A stretch of DNA of 64,000 nt from Kriegella sp963975415. Lineage in GTDB: Bacteria > Bacteroidota > Bacteroidia > Flavobacteriales > Flavobacteriaceae. The notes below the pieces were generated by a model. That model made no database searches and was not told where the DNA came from. It saw nothing but the letters and a program-made list of their open reading frames with translations. A program made the translations under genes and the position numbers. Below, piece after piece: positions 18,210 through 27,702 of this stretch. Numbering within the stretch: the stretch's first letter is position 1; each line of letters opens with the position of its first letter. The stretch spans positions 372,001 to 436,000 of the forward strand of contig NZ_CAXBGN010000001.1 in NCBI RefSeq assembly GCF_963975415.1, given 5' to 3'.

Positions 18210-19715
18210 ATGCTAGCAGGAATCGATTATTTTATAGTTATAGCCTATATCGTCGGAATGCTCTTATTGGGCCTCTACTTTAAAAAATACGTCAATAGCT
18301 CTGAAGATTACTTTCTGGGAGGCAGAAGTTTACCGTTTTGGGCAATAGCAATGTCTATTGTAGTTTCCGATATCGGTGCCTTAGATTTTGTCGGGGTATC
18401 AGGCCAGGCCTATAGATATGGTATTTCAGTAGGTAATTTTGATTGGGTGGGCTCGGTTCCGGCAATGCTTTTAGCTGCATTTATATTCATACCTTACTTT
18501 TGGCGTGGGGGTATGTACACCATACCTGAATATTTAGGTAGACGTTACAACAGGTCAGTACGTACTATTGCTTCAGCTACTTGGATCTTGTTCTTCGCGT
18601 TGGATTTAGGCGTATTGTTTTGGGCAAGCGCGGTTCTTCTTAATGTCTTAATGGGGTGGCCAATTTGGATTTCCATAATGTCTACTGCAGGTGTGGTAGG
18701 CCTATATACTTATTTTGGAGGAATTACGGCAGTAATTATGACAGATGTAGTGCAAATGGTTATCATGTTTATTGGTGGTTTTGCGTTGGTTTACCTTAGT
18801 CTTGATGCAGTAGGCGGATGGGAAAATATGGTAGAGAAAATTGGTACTATGGGGCCTGAATATCGAAGTCACTTTGATATTATTCAACCCGTAAATACCA
18901 AATCGCCCTTTCCGTGGACCGGTATTTTGTTCGGGCTTACCTTTGTTATGTCCAATGCATACATGATAGGCAATCAATCGATTGTACAACGCTGTTTAAC
19001 GGCTAAAAATGAATGGCATGCCAAAGCAAGTATGGTTTTTGGGTCTGCGTTAAAGATGTTTATTCCTATACTTGTATTATTTCCAGGTCTGATGGCCGTT
19101 GTAGTACATCCAGATTTAGCCGATGGTGACCAAGCTTTACCCATGATGATAAAAAGTATACTGCCCCCAGGTCTGGTAGGCTTGATGTTCGCCGCATTTT
19201 TTGCGGGATTGATGTCAAGTGTTGATTCACTTTTAAATTCGACGGCCACTTTATTTACCAAAGATATTTACGAACCCTTCATAAAGAAAGATGCAGATGA
19301 CAAGCATTATTTGAAAGTGGGTCAAATTACTACTTTAGTATTGTTGGTATTAGGGGTTGTAACAGCTCCGATCAGTAGTGATTTTCCGGGCATTTATGTA
19401 GCTATACAAACCTTTATGTCTTATTTTCAGGGGCCTTTGTTCGCTATTCTTTTACTTGGTATATTTTGGAAACGGACAACACAATGGGGCGGACTTTCGG
19501 CATTGGTTATCGGTATTGGTTTTGCAATATTCCTTAATGTATTCAAAGCGGATTTCTTCACAATTGAAGATCCCTTTTTATATATTTCCTGGTGGTCTTT
19601 CTTATTAGGGTTTATTATCAATATAGCAGTTAGCTTATTGACCAAGAAACACTCAGATGCTGAACTGGAAGGTTTGGTTTTCAATTCAAAAATTATAACT
19701 AAAAATAAAAGCTAA
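18210..19715 (+). CDS. Sodium:solute symporter (SSS/SSF family), probable sugar importer
   Basis: A 501-residue, strongly hydrophobic protein with about 13 membrane segments. Family features include the N-terminal YFLGGRSLPFWAIAMSIVVSDIGALDFVG, the TYFGGITAVIMTDVVQMVIMF region, and the sodium-site region FAGLMSSVDSLLNSTATLFTKDI near residue 335. It would carry a mono- or small oligosaccharide across the inner membrane with sodium, after SusCD and periplasmic processing. It begins the plus arm and is followed after 4 nt by a small membrane protein gene, implying one operon through 26075. Confidence 0.93.
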   Translation: MLAGIDYFIVIAYIVGMLLLGLYFKKYVNSSEDYFLGGRSLPFWAIAMSIVVSDIGALDFVGVSGQAYRYGISVGNFDWVGSVPAMLLAAFIFIPYFWRGGMYTIPEYLGRRYNRSVRTIASATWILFFALDLGVLFWASAVLLNVLMGWPIWISIMSTAGVVGLYTYFGGITAVIMTDVVQMVIMFIGGFALVYLSLDAVGGWENMVEKIGTMGPEYRSHFDIIQPVNTKSPFPWTGILFGLTFVMSNAYMIGNQSIVQRCLTAKNEWHAKASMVFGSALKMFIPILVLFPGLMAVVVHPDLADGDQALPMMIKSILPPGLVGLMFAAFFAGLMSSVDSLLNSTATLFTKDIYEPFIKKDADDKHYLKVGQITTLVLLVLGVVTAPISSDFPGIYVAIQTFMSYFQGPLFAILLLGIFWKRTTQWGGLSALVIGIGFAIFLNVFKADFFTIEDPFLYISWWSFLLGFIINIAVSLLTKKHSDAELEGLVFNSKIITKNKS

Positions 19716-19719
19716 GACT

Positions 19720-19935
19720 ATGTTGAATTTTGATTGGCTTTCCGGAGTTTCCGCAGAAACGGCAAAAATGATATTTTTTGGCCTCTATTTTTTAATTGGT
19801 GCGCTAGTGGTTATGCTCCCTAATGAATATATATACGAAGGCATTAAAAAAGAAGACCGCCATTGGTGGAACAATTTAAAAATTTGGTCCGTTGCCGTTC
19901 TGGGTATTTTGGCAACCGTCTATTATCAGTTCTAA
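19720..19935 (+). CDS. Small two-helix membrane protein linked to the symporter
   Basis: A 71-residue protein with two predicted membrane segments (IFFGLYFLIGALVVMLP and IWSVAVLGILATVYYQF) separated by a charged loop, YEGIKKEDRHWWNN. It starts 4 nt after the symporter stop, so it is almost certainly co-expressed with it. I do not recognise a family. The tight linkage suggests an accessory or stabilising subunit of the symporter, by analogy with other SSS transporters that have a small partner. Confidence 0.65.
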   Translation: MLNFDWLSGVSAETAKMIFFGLYFLIGALVVMLPNEYIYEGIKKEDRHWWNNLKIWSVAVLGILATVYYQF

Positions 19936-19987
19936 GATGAATCGCAGTATTCTTATATGAACTTAGTTAAGCAAAAGCATAAACATT

Positions 19988-20221
19988 ATGAACGAATTAG
20001 AGCGGCTTTCAAGAATTAAATCGGCACAAATAAATCAAGCCTTGGGCGTATTTATATTCATTTTTGGCATTATTATCACTTTTGCCATGGTATATACGGA
20101 GACCTTAGTGCAGCAAATGACCGATTTGGTCGCCGGTTTGGTTTTGATTACCATAGGCGGTGGAATGGTATGGAAGGCAAAAAGAACCATACGGAAATTC
20201 AAAAAGACAAACGATAAATAA
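19988..20221 (+). CDS. Small two-helix membrane protein, second of the pair
   Basis: A 77-residue protein: a polar N-terminus (MNELERLSRIKSAQINQ), two hydrophobic helices (VFIFIFGIIITFAMVY and DLVAGLVLITIGGGMVW) and a basic tail (KRTIRKFKKTNDK), which predicts both ends in the cytoplasm. It lies 52 nt after the first small protein and 11 nt before the GH2 gene. No family recognised. Role inferred only from position: membrane partner of the symporter or of sugar uptake. Confidence 0.6.
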   Translation: MNELERLSRIKSAQINQALGVFIFIFGIIITFAMVYTETLVQQMTDLVAGLVLITIGGGMVWKAKRTIRKFKKTNDK

Positions 20222-20232
20222 GCAGTGTGTAG

Positions 20233-22830
20233 ATGGAGTGTCTGAAAATTGAATTACGAGAGAATTGGAAAATTCAATCCTCTGAGCAGGTTTCCGAAAC
20301 CGGAAAAATGCTTTCAAAAGAATATTCACTTGCCGAAGATTGGCAACCGGCCCAAGTTCCTTCCACAATATTGGGTACTCTGGTCGCCAACCAAGTATAT
20401 AAAGACCCTTATTTCGGTGAAAACTTAAAGCATATACCGACTGAACCATTCGAAGTTCCGTGGTGGTATACAACCGTTTTTCAAATAAATGGGAAACAAA
20501 CCGAACTTAATGCCACATTGAATTTTGATGGTATAAATTATAAGGCCAACGTTTGGCTTAACGGAAAGCAAATAGCCGATTCAAAGGCCATAAATGGTGC
20601 ATTTCGTATTACGTCGTTTGATGTTAGCGACGCCATTGTTTCCGGAAGCAACATATTGGCCATAGAAATTATTCCTCCGCAACCCGGGGACTTCAGTACC
20701 GGATTTGTCGATTGGAACCCAGCTCCTCCAGATGGCAATATGGGCATATTCAGACCCGTAACACTGCACTTATACAAAGGTATACAGATTAAGAATCCTT
20801 TTGTGCAATCAAAAGTAGACTTGGCAAATCTGAACAAAGCAGCATTAACTGTTTCCACAGAATTAATAAATACGACCAATACAACTATTTCCGGTGTTTT
20901 AGTCGGAAAAATAGAAGATATACGCTTTGAACAAACGGTCGTTATTACGGCAAATTCATCATCATACATAGAATTTGACCCTACAAAATACCCGCAATTG
21001 CAGCTAGATAATCCCAGGCTCTGGTGGCCCGTGCATTTGGGAAATCCCGATTTATATAAATTGGAAGCACAGTTTGTTGTAAATGAAAAGGTATGCGATG
21101 CTACCGAACTCAAGTTTGGTATACGTGAAGTTGAAGACTATTGGTTGAACGACATACACCGAGGCTATAAAATCAACGGAAAAAAGGTGTTGATTAAAGG
21201 TGCCGGATGGACGGACGATCTCTTATTAATGGATACCGACGAGAATATCGAGGCACAGGTAAAGTATGTCAAACAAATGAATTTGAATACAATTCGTTTG
21301 GAAGGCTTTTGGGGAAAAGACCATAAACTCTATGATCTTTGCGACGAGCACGGCATTTTACTCATGGTCGGATGGAGCTGCCATTGGGAACATGAAATTC
21401 ATATGGGCGTACCCGTAAATGAACGCTTCGGAGGTGTTTATAAACCAGAAGACATTGACCACGTGGCCCAAGCCTGGGAAGATCAATTGATTTGGTTGCG
21501 CAACCATCCCAGTATATTTGTCTGGACGGTCGCTAGCGACAAGGTACCCATTACCGAATTGGAACAGAAGTATATCGAGACTTTCGAGAAGTTTGACCCT
21601 ACCCGCCCCTATTTGAATTCAACAGGCGGTGTTGGAAGCGATCAACATGTTATCGGAAGTGAAGATGTTATCAGTGAAATTAGTGGATCATCAGGGGTGA
21701 AAATGTTGGGGCCATATGCCTATACCGCACCGGTATATTGGTTCACTGACACTAATTTTGGTGGCGCCTATGGATTTAACACCGAAACAGGCCCAGGTGC
21801 CCAGATACCACAGCTAGAAAGTTTAAAGAAATTTATTCCAGAAGACCAGCTTTGGCCCATTGGTGATGTCTGGAACTATCATTGTGGCCGTTACGAGTTT
21901 GCCGATCTAAGTCGTTTTATTACGGCAATTAACGAGCGTTATGGAATTCCAAAAAACCTTGAAGAGTTCGATAAAAAGGCGCAGTGTATGAACTATGAAT
22001 TGATGCGCCCAATGTTCGAGGCCTTTCAAGTTCATAAAGATAGATCAACAGGTATCATCCAATGGATGCTTAATGCGGCTTGGCCAAAAATGTATTGGCA
22101 GCTTTACGATTATTACCTTATGCCCACTGCGGCTTTCTATGCCACGCAAAAGGCTTGTGCTCCATTACATCTTGCATATAATTATGGCGACCAAAAAATT
22201 TATGTGATAAATGACTTTTCACATAACGTTGAAAATTTACAAGCCAGAATCCGAGTTTACGATATTGAATCACAACTAATTTTGGATAAGGCTCTTGATT
22301 TTCAAGTACTTTCCGATACTTCCGAACCAATATTTAAAATTGATGACATCGAAGACCTATCGACAACCTATTTTGTTGATCTTCGGCTGTTTGATGATAC
22401 TAGGAAAGAAATAGACACTAACTTTTATTGGCTGTCGACCAAAGAAGAGGTATTGGACTACGAAGCCGATCTTGGCGAATTCGCCTTTCACACGCCCAGT
22501 AAGATATATGCCGATTACGCTTTACTCAACACGCTTGACAAAGTTGATATCGAAGTGGATTACAATTTTGAAAAAATAGATGACCAACAGCAAATTACAG
22601 TCCACATAACAAATAACGGTACGGCAATTGCATTTTTGATTAATCTCAAATTGGTTGACAAAAGTACTGGTGAGCCTATTCTGCCCGTTTTTTGGGAAGA
22701 TAATTTCATAAGCCTCGTGCCTGACGAACAAAGAACACTACAAGCAAGGTTTAACTACAACGCCCTGGCCGATCTAAAAGTCGAAGCCTGGAACTCAAAT
22801 AACATTACCTATGGAAAAATTAGCGATTAA
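20233..22830 (+). CDS. GH2 glycoside hydrolase, exo-beta-D-glucosaminidase (CsxA)-like
   Basis: An 865-residue protein with the GH2 order: jelly-roll sugar-binding domain, immunoglobulin-like domain, TIM barrel (about residues 300-600), then C-terminal beta domains. Distinctive features match exo-beta-D-glucosaminidases: DWNPAPPDGNMG at 160-171, a catalytic acid/base Asp436 in ASDKVP (where most GH2 enzymes have NE), nucleophile candidate Glu518 in NTETGPG, and GVKMLGPYAYTAPVYWF before it. This subfamily removes non-reducing-end glucosamine or related sugars from chitosan-type chains. There is no signal peptide, so it should work in the cytoplasm on imported oligosaccharides. It overlaps the next gene by 20 nt. 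Substrate may be a different amino sugar, given the aminotransferase next door. Confidence 0.88.
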   Translation: MECLKIELRENWKIQSSEQVSETGKMLSKEYSLAEDWQPAQVPSTILGTLVANQVYKDPYFGENLKHIPTEPFEVPWWYTTVFQINGKQTELNATLNFDGINYKANVWLNGKQIADSKAINGAFRITSFDVSDAIVSGSNILAIEIIPPQPGDFSTGFVDWNPAPPDGNMGIFRPVTLHLYKGIQIKNPFVQSKVDLANLNKAALTVSTELINTTNTTISGVLVGKIEDIRFEQTVVITANSSSYIEFDPTKYPQLQLDNPRLWWPVHLGNPDLYKLEAQFVVNEKVCDATELKFGIREVEDYWLNDIHRGYKINGKKVLIKGAGWTDDLLLMDTDENIEAQVKYVKQMNLNTIRLEGFWGKDHKLYDLCDEHGILLMVGWSCHWEHEIHMGVPVNERFGGVYKPEDIDHVAQAWEDQLIWLRNHPSIFVWTVASDKVPITELEQKYIETFEKFDPTRPYLNSTGGVGSDQHVIGSEDVISEISGSSGVKMLGPYAYTAPVYWFTDTNFGGAYGFNTETGPGAQIPQLESLKKFIPEDQLWPIGDVWNYHCGRYEFADLSRFITAINERYGIPKNLEEFDKKAQCMNYELMRPMFEAFQVHKDRSTGIIQWMLNAAWPKMYWQLYDYYLMPTAAFYATQKACAPLHLAYNYGDQKIYVINDFSHNVENLQARIRVYDIESQLILDKALDFQVLSDTSEPIFKIDDIEDLSTTYFVDLRLFDDTRKEIDTNFYWLSTKEEVLDYEADLGEFAFHTPSKIYADYALLNTLDKVDIEVDYNFEKIDDQQQITVHITNNGTAIAFLINLKLVDKSTGEPILPVFWEDNFISLVPDEQRTLQARFNYNALADLKVEAWNSNNITYGKISD

Positions 22831-24091
22831 AGGTGGAAATCCCTGTCGTGATACCACTGCACAACCATGGCCAAAATGGCCGGTATGGGGCAAAGAAGAA
22901 GAAGTTGCGCTTATTGAAGTACTCAATAGTGGGGTTTGGTCGTACAACGGACCAAAGGAAATGGAATTCAACCAATTATTTGCAGAATTTACCGGCACCA
23001 AATATGCTATCTGTACCGTAAACGGTACAATCACTATGCAACTTGCATTAGAAGCCCTTGGTATAGGCGTAGGTGATGAGGTAATTGTTCCCGGTATCAC
23101 TTGGCAAGCTACGGCAGCAACCGTAATTGACGTAAATGCCACTCCGATTTTAGTCGATGTTCTAGAAGATACATGGTGTATTGATCCGGTTGCTATCGAA
23201 AAAGCTATTACGCCAAAAACAAAAGCAATTATTCCAGTGCATTTATATGGCGCATTTGCTGATATGGATGCCATTATGGATATCGCTAAAAAACACAATT
23301 TATATGTAATTGAAGATTGTGCCCATAAACATGGCGGTGAATGGAATGGGAAAAAAGCCGGTAGTATTGGTAATGTAGGAAGTTTTAGCTTTCAATTGTC
23401 AAAACACTTGACCGCTGGTGAAGGGGGGTCCATGACAACAGATGATGCTGACCTAGCCGAAAAATTAGATGCCCTAAGAAATGTGGGACGTAGACCTGAA
23501 GGAGATTCCCTTATTGGAGCTGACAAAGGAATCGGAGATTATGGTGATGACGGTAATTTTATTCAATCGGGCAACTTTCGAATTACAGAATTCCAAGCAG
23601 CTATGCTGATTGAAGGTTTAAAGAGATTGCCAGAACAAAATGCCAATAGAGATACCAATGGTGCTTATTTGAACAGCTTGTTAGAAGAAATACCGGGAGT
23701 AACACCTTTAAAAAGAGATGACCGGGAAACGAAAAAGGCATATTTTAATTTTGCGTTCCGGTATGATGAAAGTAAATTTAAAAATTTACCCATTGCAAAA
23801 TTTAGAGCGGCTTTAGAAGCTGAATTGGGTATAATTGTTGACGCATGTTATGAACCCTTGAACAATTGTTCACTTTATGTTCCGCACACTAAACCAGCGC
23901 GACACAGACTGAATGAAGATTATTGGGCGGCAATAGACCCCAAACGTTTTTCATTACCAATTTGTGAACGTATTTTCGAAAAAGAGTCCGTATGTTTACA
24001 CCACAAAATTCTTATGGGCACTACCGCAGATATGGATTTGATTGCCCGAGCCATTCGAAAAGTATATGATAACGCCGAAGTCCTGTTTTAG
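22811..24091 (+). CDS. DegT/DnrJ/EryC1/StrS-family PLP sugar aminotransferase
   Basis: A 426-residue fold-type I aminotransferase. The start MEKLAIKGGNPCRD resembles the StsC/BtrR (scyllo-inosose aminotransferase) and AHBA-synthase-like branch. Lys198 in FQLSKHLTAGEGG is the predicted PLP Schiff-base lysine, and VIEDCAHKHGG provides the cofactor-contacting Asp. Such enzymes interconvert keto- and amino-sugars or cyclitols with glutamate or glutamine as amino donor. Its start overlaps the GH2 stop, and the Gfo/Idh gene follows after 24 nt. In a catabolic operon it may run toward deamination, giving a keto-sugar for the dehydrogenase. Exact substrate unknown. Confidence 0.9.
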   Translation: MEKLAIKGGNPCRDTTAQPWPKWPVWGKEEEVALIEVLNSGVWSYNGPKEMEFNQLFAEFTGTKYAICTVNGTITMQLALEALGIGVGDEVIVPGITWQATAATVIDVNATPILVDVLEDTWCIDPVAIEKAITPKTKAIIPVHLYGAFADMDAIMDIAKKHNLYVIEDCAHKHGGEWNGKKAGSIGNVGSFSFQLSKHLTAGEGGSMTTDDADLAEKLDALRNVGRRPEGDSLIGADKGIGDYGDDGNFIQSGNFRITEFQAAMLIEGLKRLPEQNANRDTNGAYLNSLLEEIPGVTPLKRDDRETKKAYFNFAFRYDESKFKNLPIAKFRAALEAELGIIVDACYEPLNNCSLYVPHTKPARHRLNEDYWAAIDPKRFSLPICERIFEKESVCLHHKILMGTTADMDLIARAIRKVYDNAEVLF

Positions 24092-24115
24092 AGCCCATTG
24101 TAACAAGAACACTTT

Positions 24116-25123
24116 ATGAACACCCTTAAAATAGCGCTTATCGGAGTTGGCTACATCGCAGACTATCATGCCCGCGGATTACAAGCTATTCCCAATGTAG
24201 AAATTGTTTGTGTAGTTTCCAAGCATATTGAAAGTGCCGAGAAATTTGCCAACAAATATGGCATACAGGAAGCTTATACCGATATTTCCAAAGTAATCGA
24301 GAACAGCGAAATCGACGGCGTCATCATTAGTACACCCAATAAATTCCATGCGCCATATGCTATTTCATTTTTAGAAAGTGGAAAAGACGTTTTTCTCGAG
24401 AAGCCTATGGGAATGAATCCCATAGAAGGACAGCAAATTGATGCAGCGGCCAAAGCGAACGACCGATTGGTCATGGTGGGTCACATGTGGCGTTTTGATA
24501 TCGATACCAATTACATCAAAGATGCTATCGATTCAGGAAAACTGGGCAAAATTTTTAAAACAAAAGGCTATGGCATTCACGAAAACTGGGGACCTGAAGG
24601 ATGGTTCACTACCAAAGATTTGGCTGGTGGCGGGGCACTTGCAGACATGGGCGTTCATGCCATTGACACCGTAAGATATCTATTGGGAGACCCAAAACCG
24701 GTTAAAGTTTATGCCAGAATATCTACACAATTCGGAGACTACGATGTAGATGACACCGGTATTATCGTTATCACTTGGGATAACGGAGTGGAAAGTATTA
24801 TTGAAAGTGGGTGGTGGCACCCACATATGGATGGCCCCGAAGCAAGTACGGGACTATCGGGGACCAAAGGCTATGCAAGTTTGTTTCCGACATTATTGAA
24901 GCTAACGACCGGTGTAGAATCTTCTGAAAAAATTACACCTGACCTTCCCGCACGTGAGGATCACTGTGCCCAAATAATATACACCAAGCAAATGGAGCAT
25001 TTTGTAAATTGTATAAAAACTAGAACAACCCCTATACCAGGTATTGTAGAAGGACAAATTGTATTGGATATTGTAAATGCTGCCTATTCATCTTCTGAAA
25101 CAGGGCAAGCCGTTAATCTTTAA
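24116..25123 (+). CDS. Gfo/Idh/MocA-family NAD(P)-dependent sugar oxidoreductase
   Basis: A 335-residue protein. An N-terminal Rossmann domain has LIGVGYIADYHARG near residue 6 and the family's FLEKPMG with Lys96. The C-terminal alpha/beta domain has GGGALADMGVHAIDTVRYLLGDP around residues 172-194, supplying the usual Asp/His pair. These enzymes oxidise or reduce sugars and inositols, often at C3. Pairing with a DegT aminotransferase mirrors the glucose-6-phosphate 3-dehydrogenase/aminotransferase logic of kanosamine synthesis (NtdC/NtdA), here embedded in a degradation locus. It precedes the ROK kinase by 4 nt when the kinase starts at 25128. Confidence 0.9.
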   Translation: MNTLKIALIGVGYIADYHARGLQAIPNVEIVCVVSKHIESAEKFANKYGIQEAYTDISKVIENSEIDGVIISTPNKFHAPYAISFLESGKDVFLEKPMGMNPIEGQQIDAAAKANDRLVMVGHMWRFDIDTNYIKDAIDSGKLGKIFKTKGYGIHENWGPEGWFTTKDLAGGGALADMGVHAIDTVRYLLGDPKPVKVYARISTQFGDYDVDDTGIIVITWDNGVESIIESGWWHPHMDGPEASTGLSGTKGYASLFPTLLKLTTGVESSEKITPDLPAREDHCAQIIYTKQMEHFVNCIKTRTTPIPGIVEGQIVLDIVNAAYSSSETGQAVNL

Positions 25124-25127
25124 GCAT

Positions 25128-26075
25128 ATGATATTCAATAAAAATTTGAAATATGCGGTTGGCGTCGATCTTGGAGGCACCTTCGTCAAGGTAGCCCTGA
25201 TATCGGAGCTAGGAGACATTTTTTTCAAAAATCTATTACCTATAGGTAGTGATGCTACCAAGGATATTATATTAGATACCATAGAAAAAATTATTTTAAT
25301 CACTATCGATCAAGCCGACGAACACGCATTAAATGTTATCGGCATTGGTATTGGAACCCCCGGAATAATATATAAAGGCGTGCTCTACGGAGGTGCCGAT
25401 AATCTTAAGGGTTGGGAAAATATCGACCTTGCCACTCATTATTCAGAGGTTTTCAACCTCCCTGTTCAAGTAGATAATGATGCAAATTTGATGGGTTTGG
25501 GAGAATTCTATTACGGAGCGGCAAAAGGATGCACTGACACCGTTTGCCTAACTGTTGGTACAGGAATCGGAGGTGCCGTTATCGCTAACGGGGCATTATA
25601 TGGCGGATTTAAAAATAGAGGCGCCGAATTGGGCCATATTGTGGTTGAGCATAATGGACCACCCTGTAATTGTGGCGGTCAAGGTTGTCTTGAACAATAT
25701 GCTTCAACTACCGCCTTGATTCAACGGTACGCCAAGCTGTCGGGAATGGACGTTAAAAATCTCAACGGACATTATATTGTAGAAAAGTACCATGAAAACG
25801 AACCGTATGCTATAAAATGTTTACAAGAGCAGACCAACTATTTAGGGCATGGAATTGCCGCCTTTATAAATATTTTTGCTCCCCAAAAAGTTGTTATTGG
25901 GGGAGGAATTTCAGACGCAGGTCAATTCTATATCGATATGGTCAGTGCCGCGGCCACCAAATACATGATGTCTGATTGTGGAGGGCATACGGAAATTGTC
26001 GGGGCACAGCTCGGTAATGCTGCGGGAAGCCTTGGTGCGGCAGCATTAATTCTTAAAAGTGCAGCTACAACATAA
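25128..26075 (+). CDS. ROK-family sugar kinase with intact zinc motif
   Basis: Start chosen at 25128, 4 nt after the Gfo/Idh stop; an upstream start at 25077 would add 17 residues inside the previous gene and is less natural. The 315-residue protein has AVGVDLGGTFVKVAL for ATP binding, QVDNDANLMGLGE with the catalytic Asp, TVGTGIGGAVIANG, and the GHIVVEHNGPPCNCGGQGC zinc motif. It is probably a glucokinase-type enzyme phosphorylating the end sugar of the operon. No N-terminal helix-turn-helix, so not a repressor. It is the last gene of the plus arm. Confidence 0.9.
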   Translation: MIFNKNLKYAVGVDLGGTFVKVALISELGDIFFKNLLPIGSDATKDIILDTIEKIILITIDQADEHALNVIGIGIGTPGIIYKGVLYGGADNLKGWENIDLATHYSEVFNLPVQVDNDANLMGLGEFYYGAAKGCTDTVCLTVGTGIGGAVIANGALYGGFKNRGAELGHIVVEHNGPPCNCGGQGCLEQYASTTALIQRYAKLSGMDVKNLNGHYIVEKYHENEPYAIKCLQEQTNYLGHGIAAFINIFAPQKVVIGGGISDAGQFYIDMVSAAATKYMMSDCGGHTEIVGAQLGNAAGSLGAAALILKSAATT

Positions 26076-26187
26076 AACATCAAACTCCCCAAAAAAGGGT
26101 TGCCATTAATCTCCATTATTATGATACCCCTAACTTCAAAAATCATACGGTCGGCCATGCAAGAAATCTTCGGAATCCGAGAAAAAG

Positions 26188-26694
26188 CTACGCTTCTCCC
26201 CTAGGCGGATATTCCTTGTCGACAATATAATCAATAGCCTTCAGCAAATCATCAAATTCGGGTCGCGCAAACGGCATACTCTGTATGGATGCACTGTACA
26301 ACGTATTGTCGGGTCGAATCAAAAAGAGTCCCGGTTCAATGAAAGTTTCCGGTTCATCTTTAATTCCTTTTGAAATAAAAAGCCTCCATTTGCGTGCCGC
26401 CTCTATATTAAAATCGTAGCCAATCGGTATATCGGCCACTTTCCATTCATCATAGGAAGCCTGTGCCTTTTCTTTTGTGTCGGAACTTATTGCGATTACA
26501 TTTACACCCCGCTCGGTAAATTTTGATATTTTCTTTTGAAGTTCCTGTAAATAGGTTTTACAAACCGGACAGTGTTTACCACGATAAAAAATAACCATGG
26601 TAAAGTGTTCAGGTTTTTGGTCTTTTAAAACCCAATGGGTATCGTTAACAAGATTTACTTCTATTTCAGGTACTTTATCTTTTGGTTTAAGCAT
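26188..26694 (-). CDS. Peroxiredoxin-like (AhpC/TSA) thioredoxin-fold protein
   Basis: A 168-residue cytoplasmic protein of the AhpC/TSA superfamily. The active-site region YRGKHCPVCKTYLQELQ, near residue 40, carries a CxxC arrangement rather than the lone peroxidatic Cys of classical Prx. Later segments NVIAISSDTKEKA and EPGLFLIRPDNTLYSASIQS follow the family pattern. It likely reduces peroxides or acts as a thiol oxidoreductase. It lies on the opposite strand from the sugar operon, converging with it, and 50 nt downstream of the NmrA-like gene. Confidence 0.85.
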   Translation of the reverse strand: MLKPKDKVPEIEVNLVNDTHWVLKDQKPEHFTMVIFYRGKHCPVCKTYLQELQKKISKFTERGVNVIAISSDTKEKAQASYDEWKVADIPIGYDFNIEAARKWRLFISKGIKDEPETFIEPGLFLIRPDNTLYSASIQSMPFARPEFDDLLKAIDYIVDKEYPPRGEA

Positions 26695-26744
26695 TAATTA
26701 CTTTTTTAAATTAATATTTCATTTCAATTTCAGTCCCTAATTTT

Positions 26745-27374
26745 TTATCCAATTGCCTCTGCGGCTTGTCGAATCGGTGTATCACCTTCCAATATTTCAA
26801 AGGTTTTTTTGTTCACTGCATCAATGTGTAAAACATCGACTAACGTTTGGGCTACATCGTCTCTACTTATAGAACCTGAAGTTTCCAGTTTTTTATCGAG
26901 CCTCACTTTTCCAGTACCGTCTTCATTGGTCAACGTTCCCGGTCTTACAATTACATAATTAAGGTCGCTATCTTTCAGATATTCGTCTGCATTATGCTTT
27001 GCCTCTAGATATTTGCGAAGGTTAGCCACCTTTTTAGGCTCGCCCGCCCCCATAGAACTGAGCATCACAAATTTTTTCAAGCCGACCTTTTTCGAGGCAT
27101 CTATTAGTTTTTTAGCACCATCCTGATCTACCCCTACAACATTTTTTCCTCCAGATCCAGCAGCAAACACCACTTTATCTATATTTTGAACTGCATGGGA
27201 AACATCCTTTTCCAAATCGCCCAAAACAACGTCAATTTGCTCATCTTCGAACTGCTTCATCTGACTTTCTTTTCGTACCATCGCCACCGGATTGAAATCT
27301 GTTGAGGCCTTTAAAAGTGACGTAATTTTTTTTCCTGTGGTGCCGTTGGCGCCCGCTATTAAAACATTCTCCAT
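26745..27374 (-). CDS. NAD(P)-binding atypical SDR, NmrA/YwnB-like
   Basis: A 209-residue Rossmann-fold protein. The N-terminal MENVLIAGANGTTGKKITSLL is an NAD(P)-binding GxxGxxG variant. VVFAAGSGGKNVVGVDQDGAKKLIDA and LNYVIVRPGTLTNEDGTGKV are typical of the atypical short-chain dehydrogenases annotated as NAD(P)H-binding or SDR family. Such proteins are usually redox-sensing or quinone-related with undefined substrates. The peroxiredoxin-like gene follows in the same direction, compatible with a small stress-response pair. Confidence 0.85.
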   Translation of the reverse strand: MENVLIAGANGTTGKKITSLLKASTDFNPVAMVRKESQMKQFEDEQIDVVLGDLEKDVSHAVQNIDKVVFAAGSGGKNVVGVDQDGAKKLIDASKKVGLKKFVMLSSMGAGEPKKVANLRKYLEAKHNADEYLKDSDLNYVIVRPGTLTNEDGTGKVRLDKKLETSGSISRDDVAQTLVDVLHIDAVNKKTFEILEGDTPIRQAAEAIG

Positions 27375-27702
27375 AGTATTTGTTGAATTTAAGTAAAGTA
27401 TTTTTCTTTAGTACAAAGCTCCCATTTCCATAAGAAATGCATTGATGCATACTCGTCAAATATTGACGCAAATCAAAAAGCAACACTATTCCCCTCCCCT
27501 GAAAATTCACGAATTCCTATACATTGCTTATGCGTCAATTATTAAACGAATACCGTCAATAATACTACTTTAAATGGAAGAGATTGAAGATGTTTTGGGA
27601 ATACAAATTACCACGTAACATTGCGGAAACTGAAAAAAGCTTTTTGACAATTTGCCCAGACCAGAACGAAAGACAAATTTATTAATTAGTAAAAGCAAAA
27701 AA
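27375..27702. other. 328-nt intergenic region, divergent
   Basis: It separates the NmrA-like gene (minus) from the small hydrophilic protein gene (plus). It is AT-rich. I see no gene, clear promoter box, repeat or hairpin worth naming. Confidence 0.6.
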
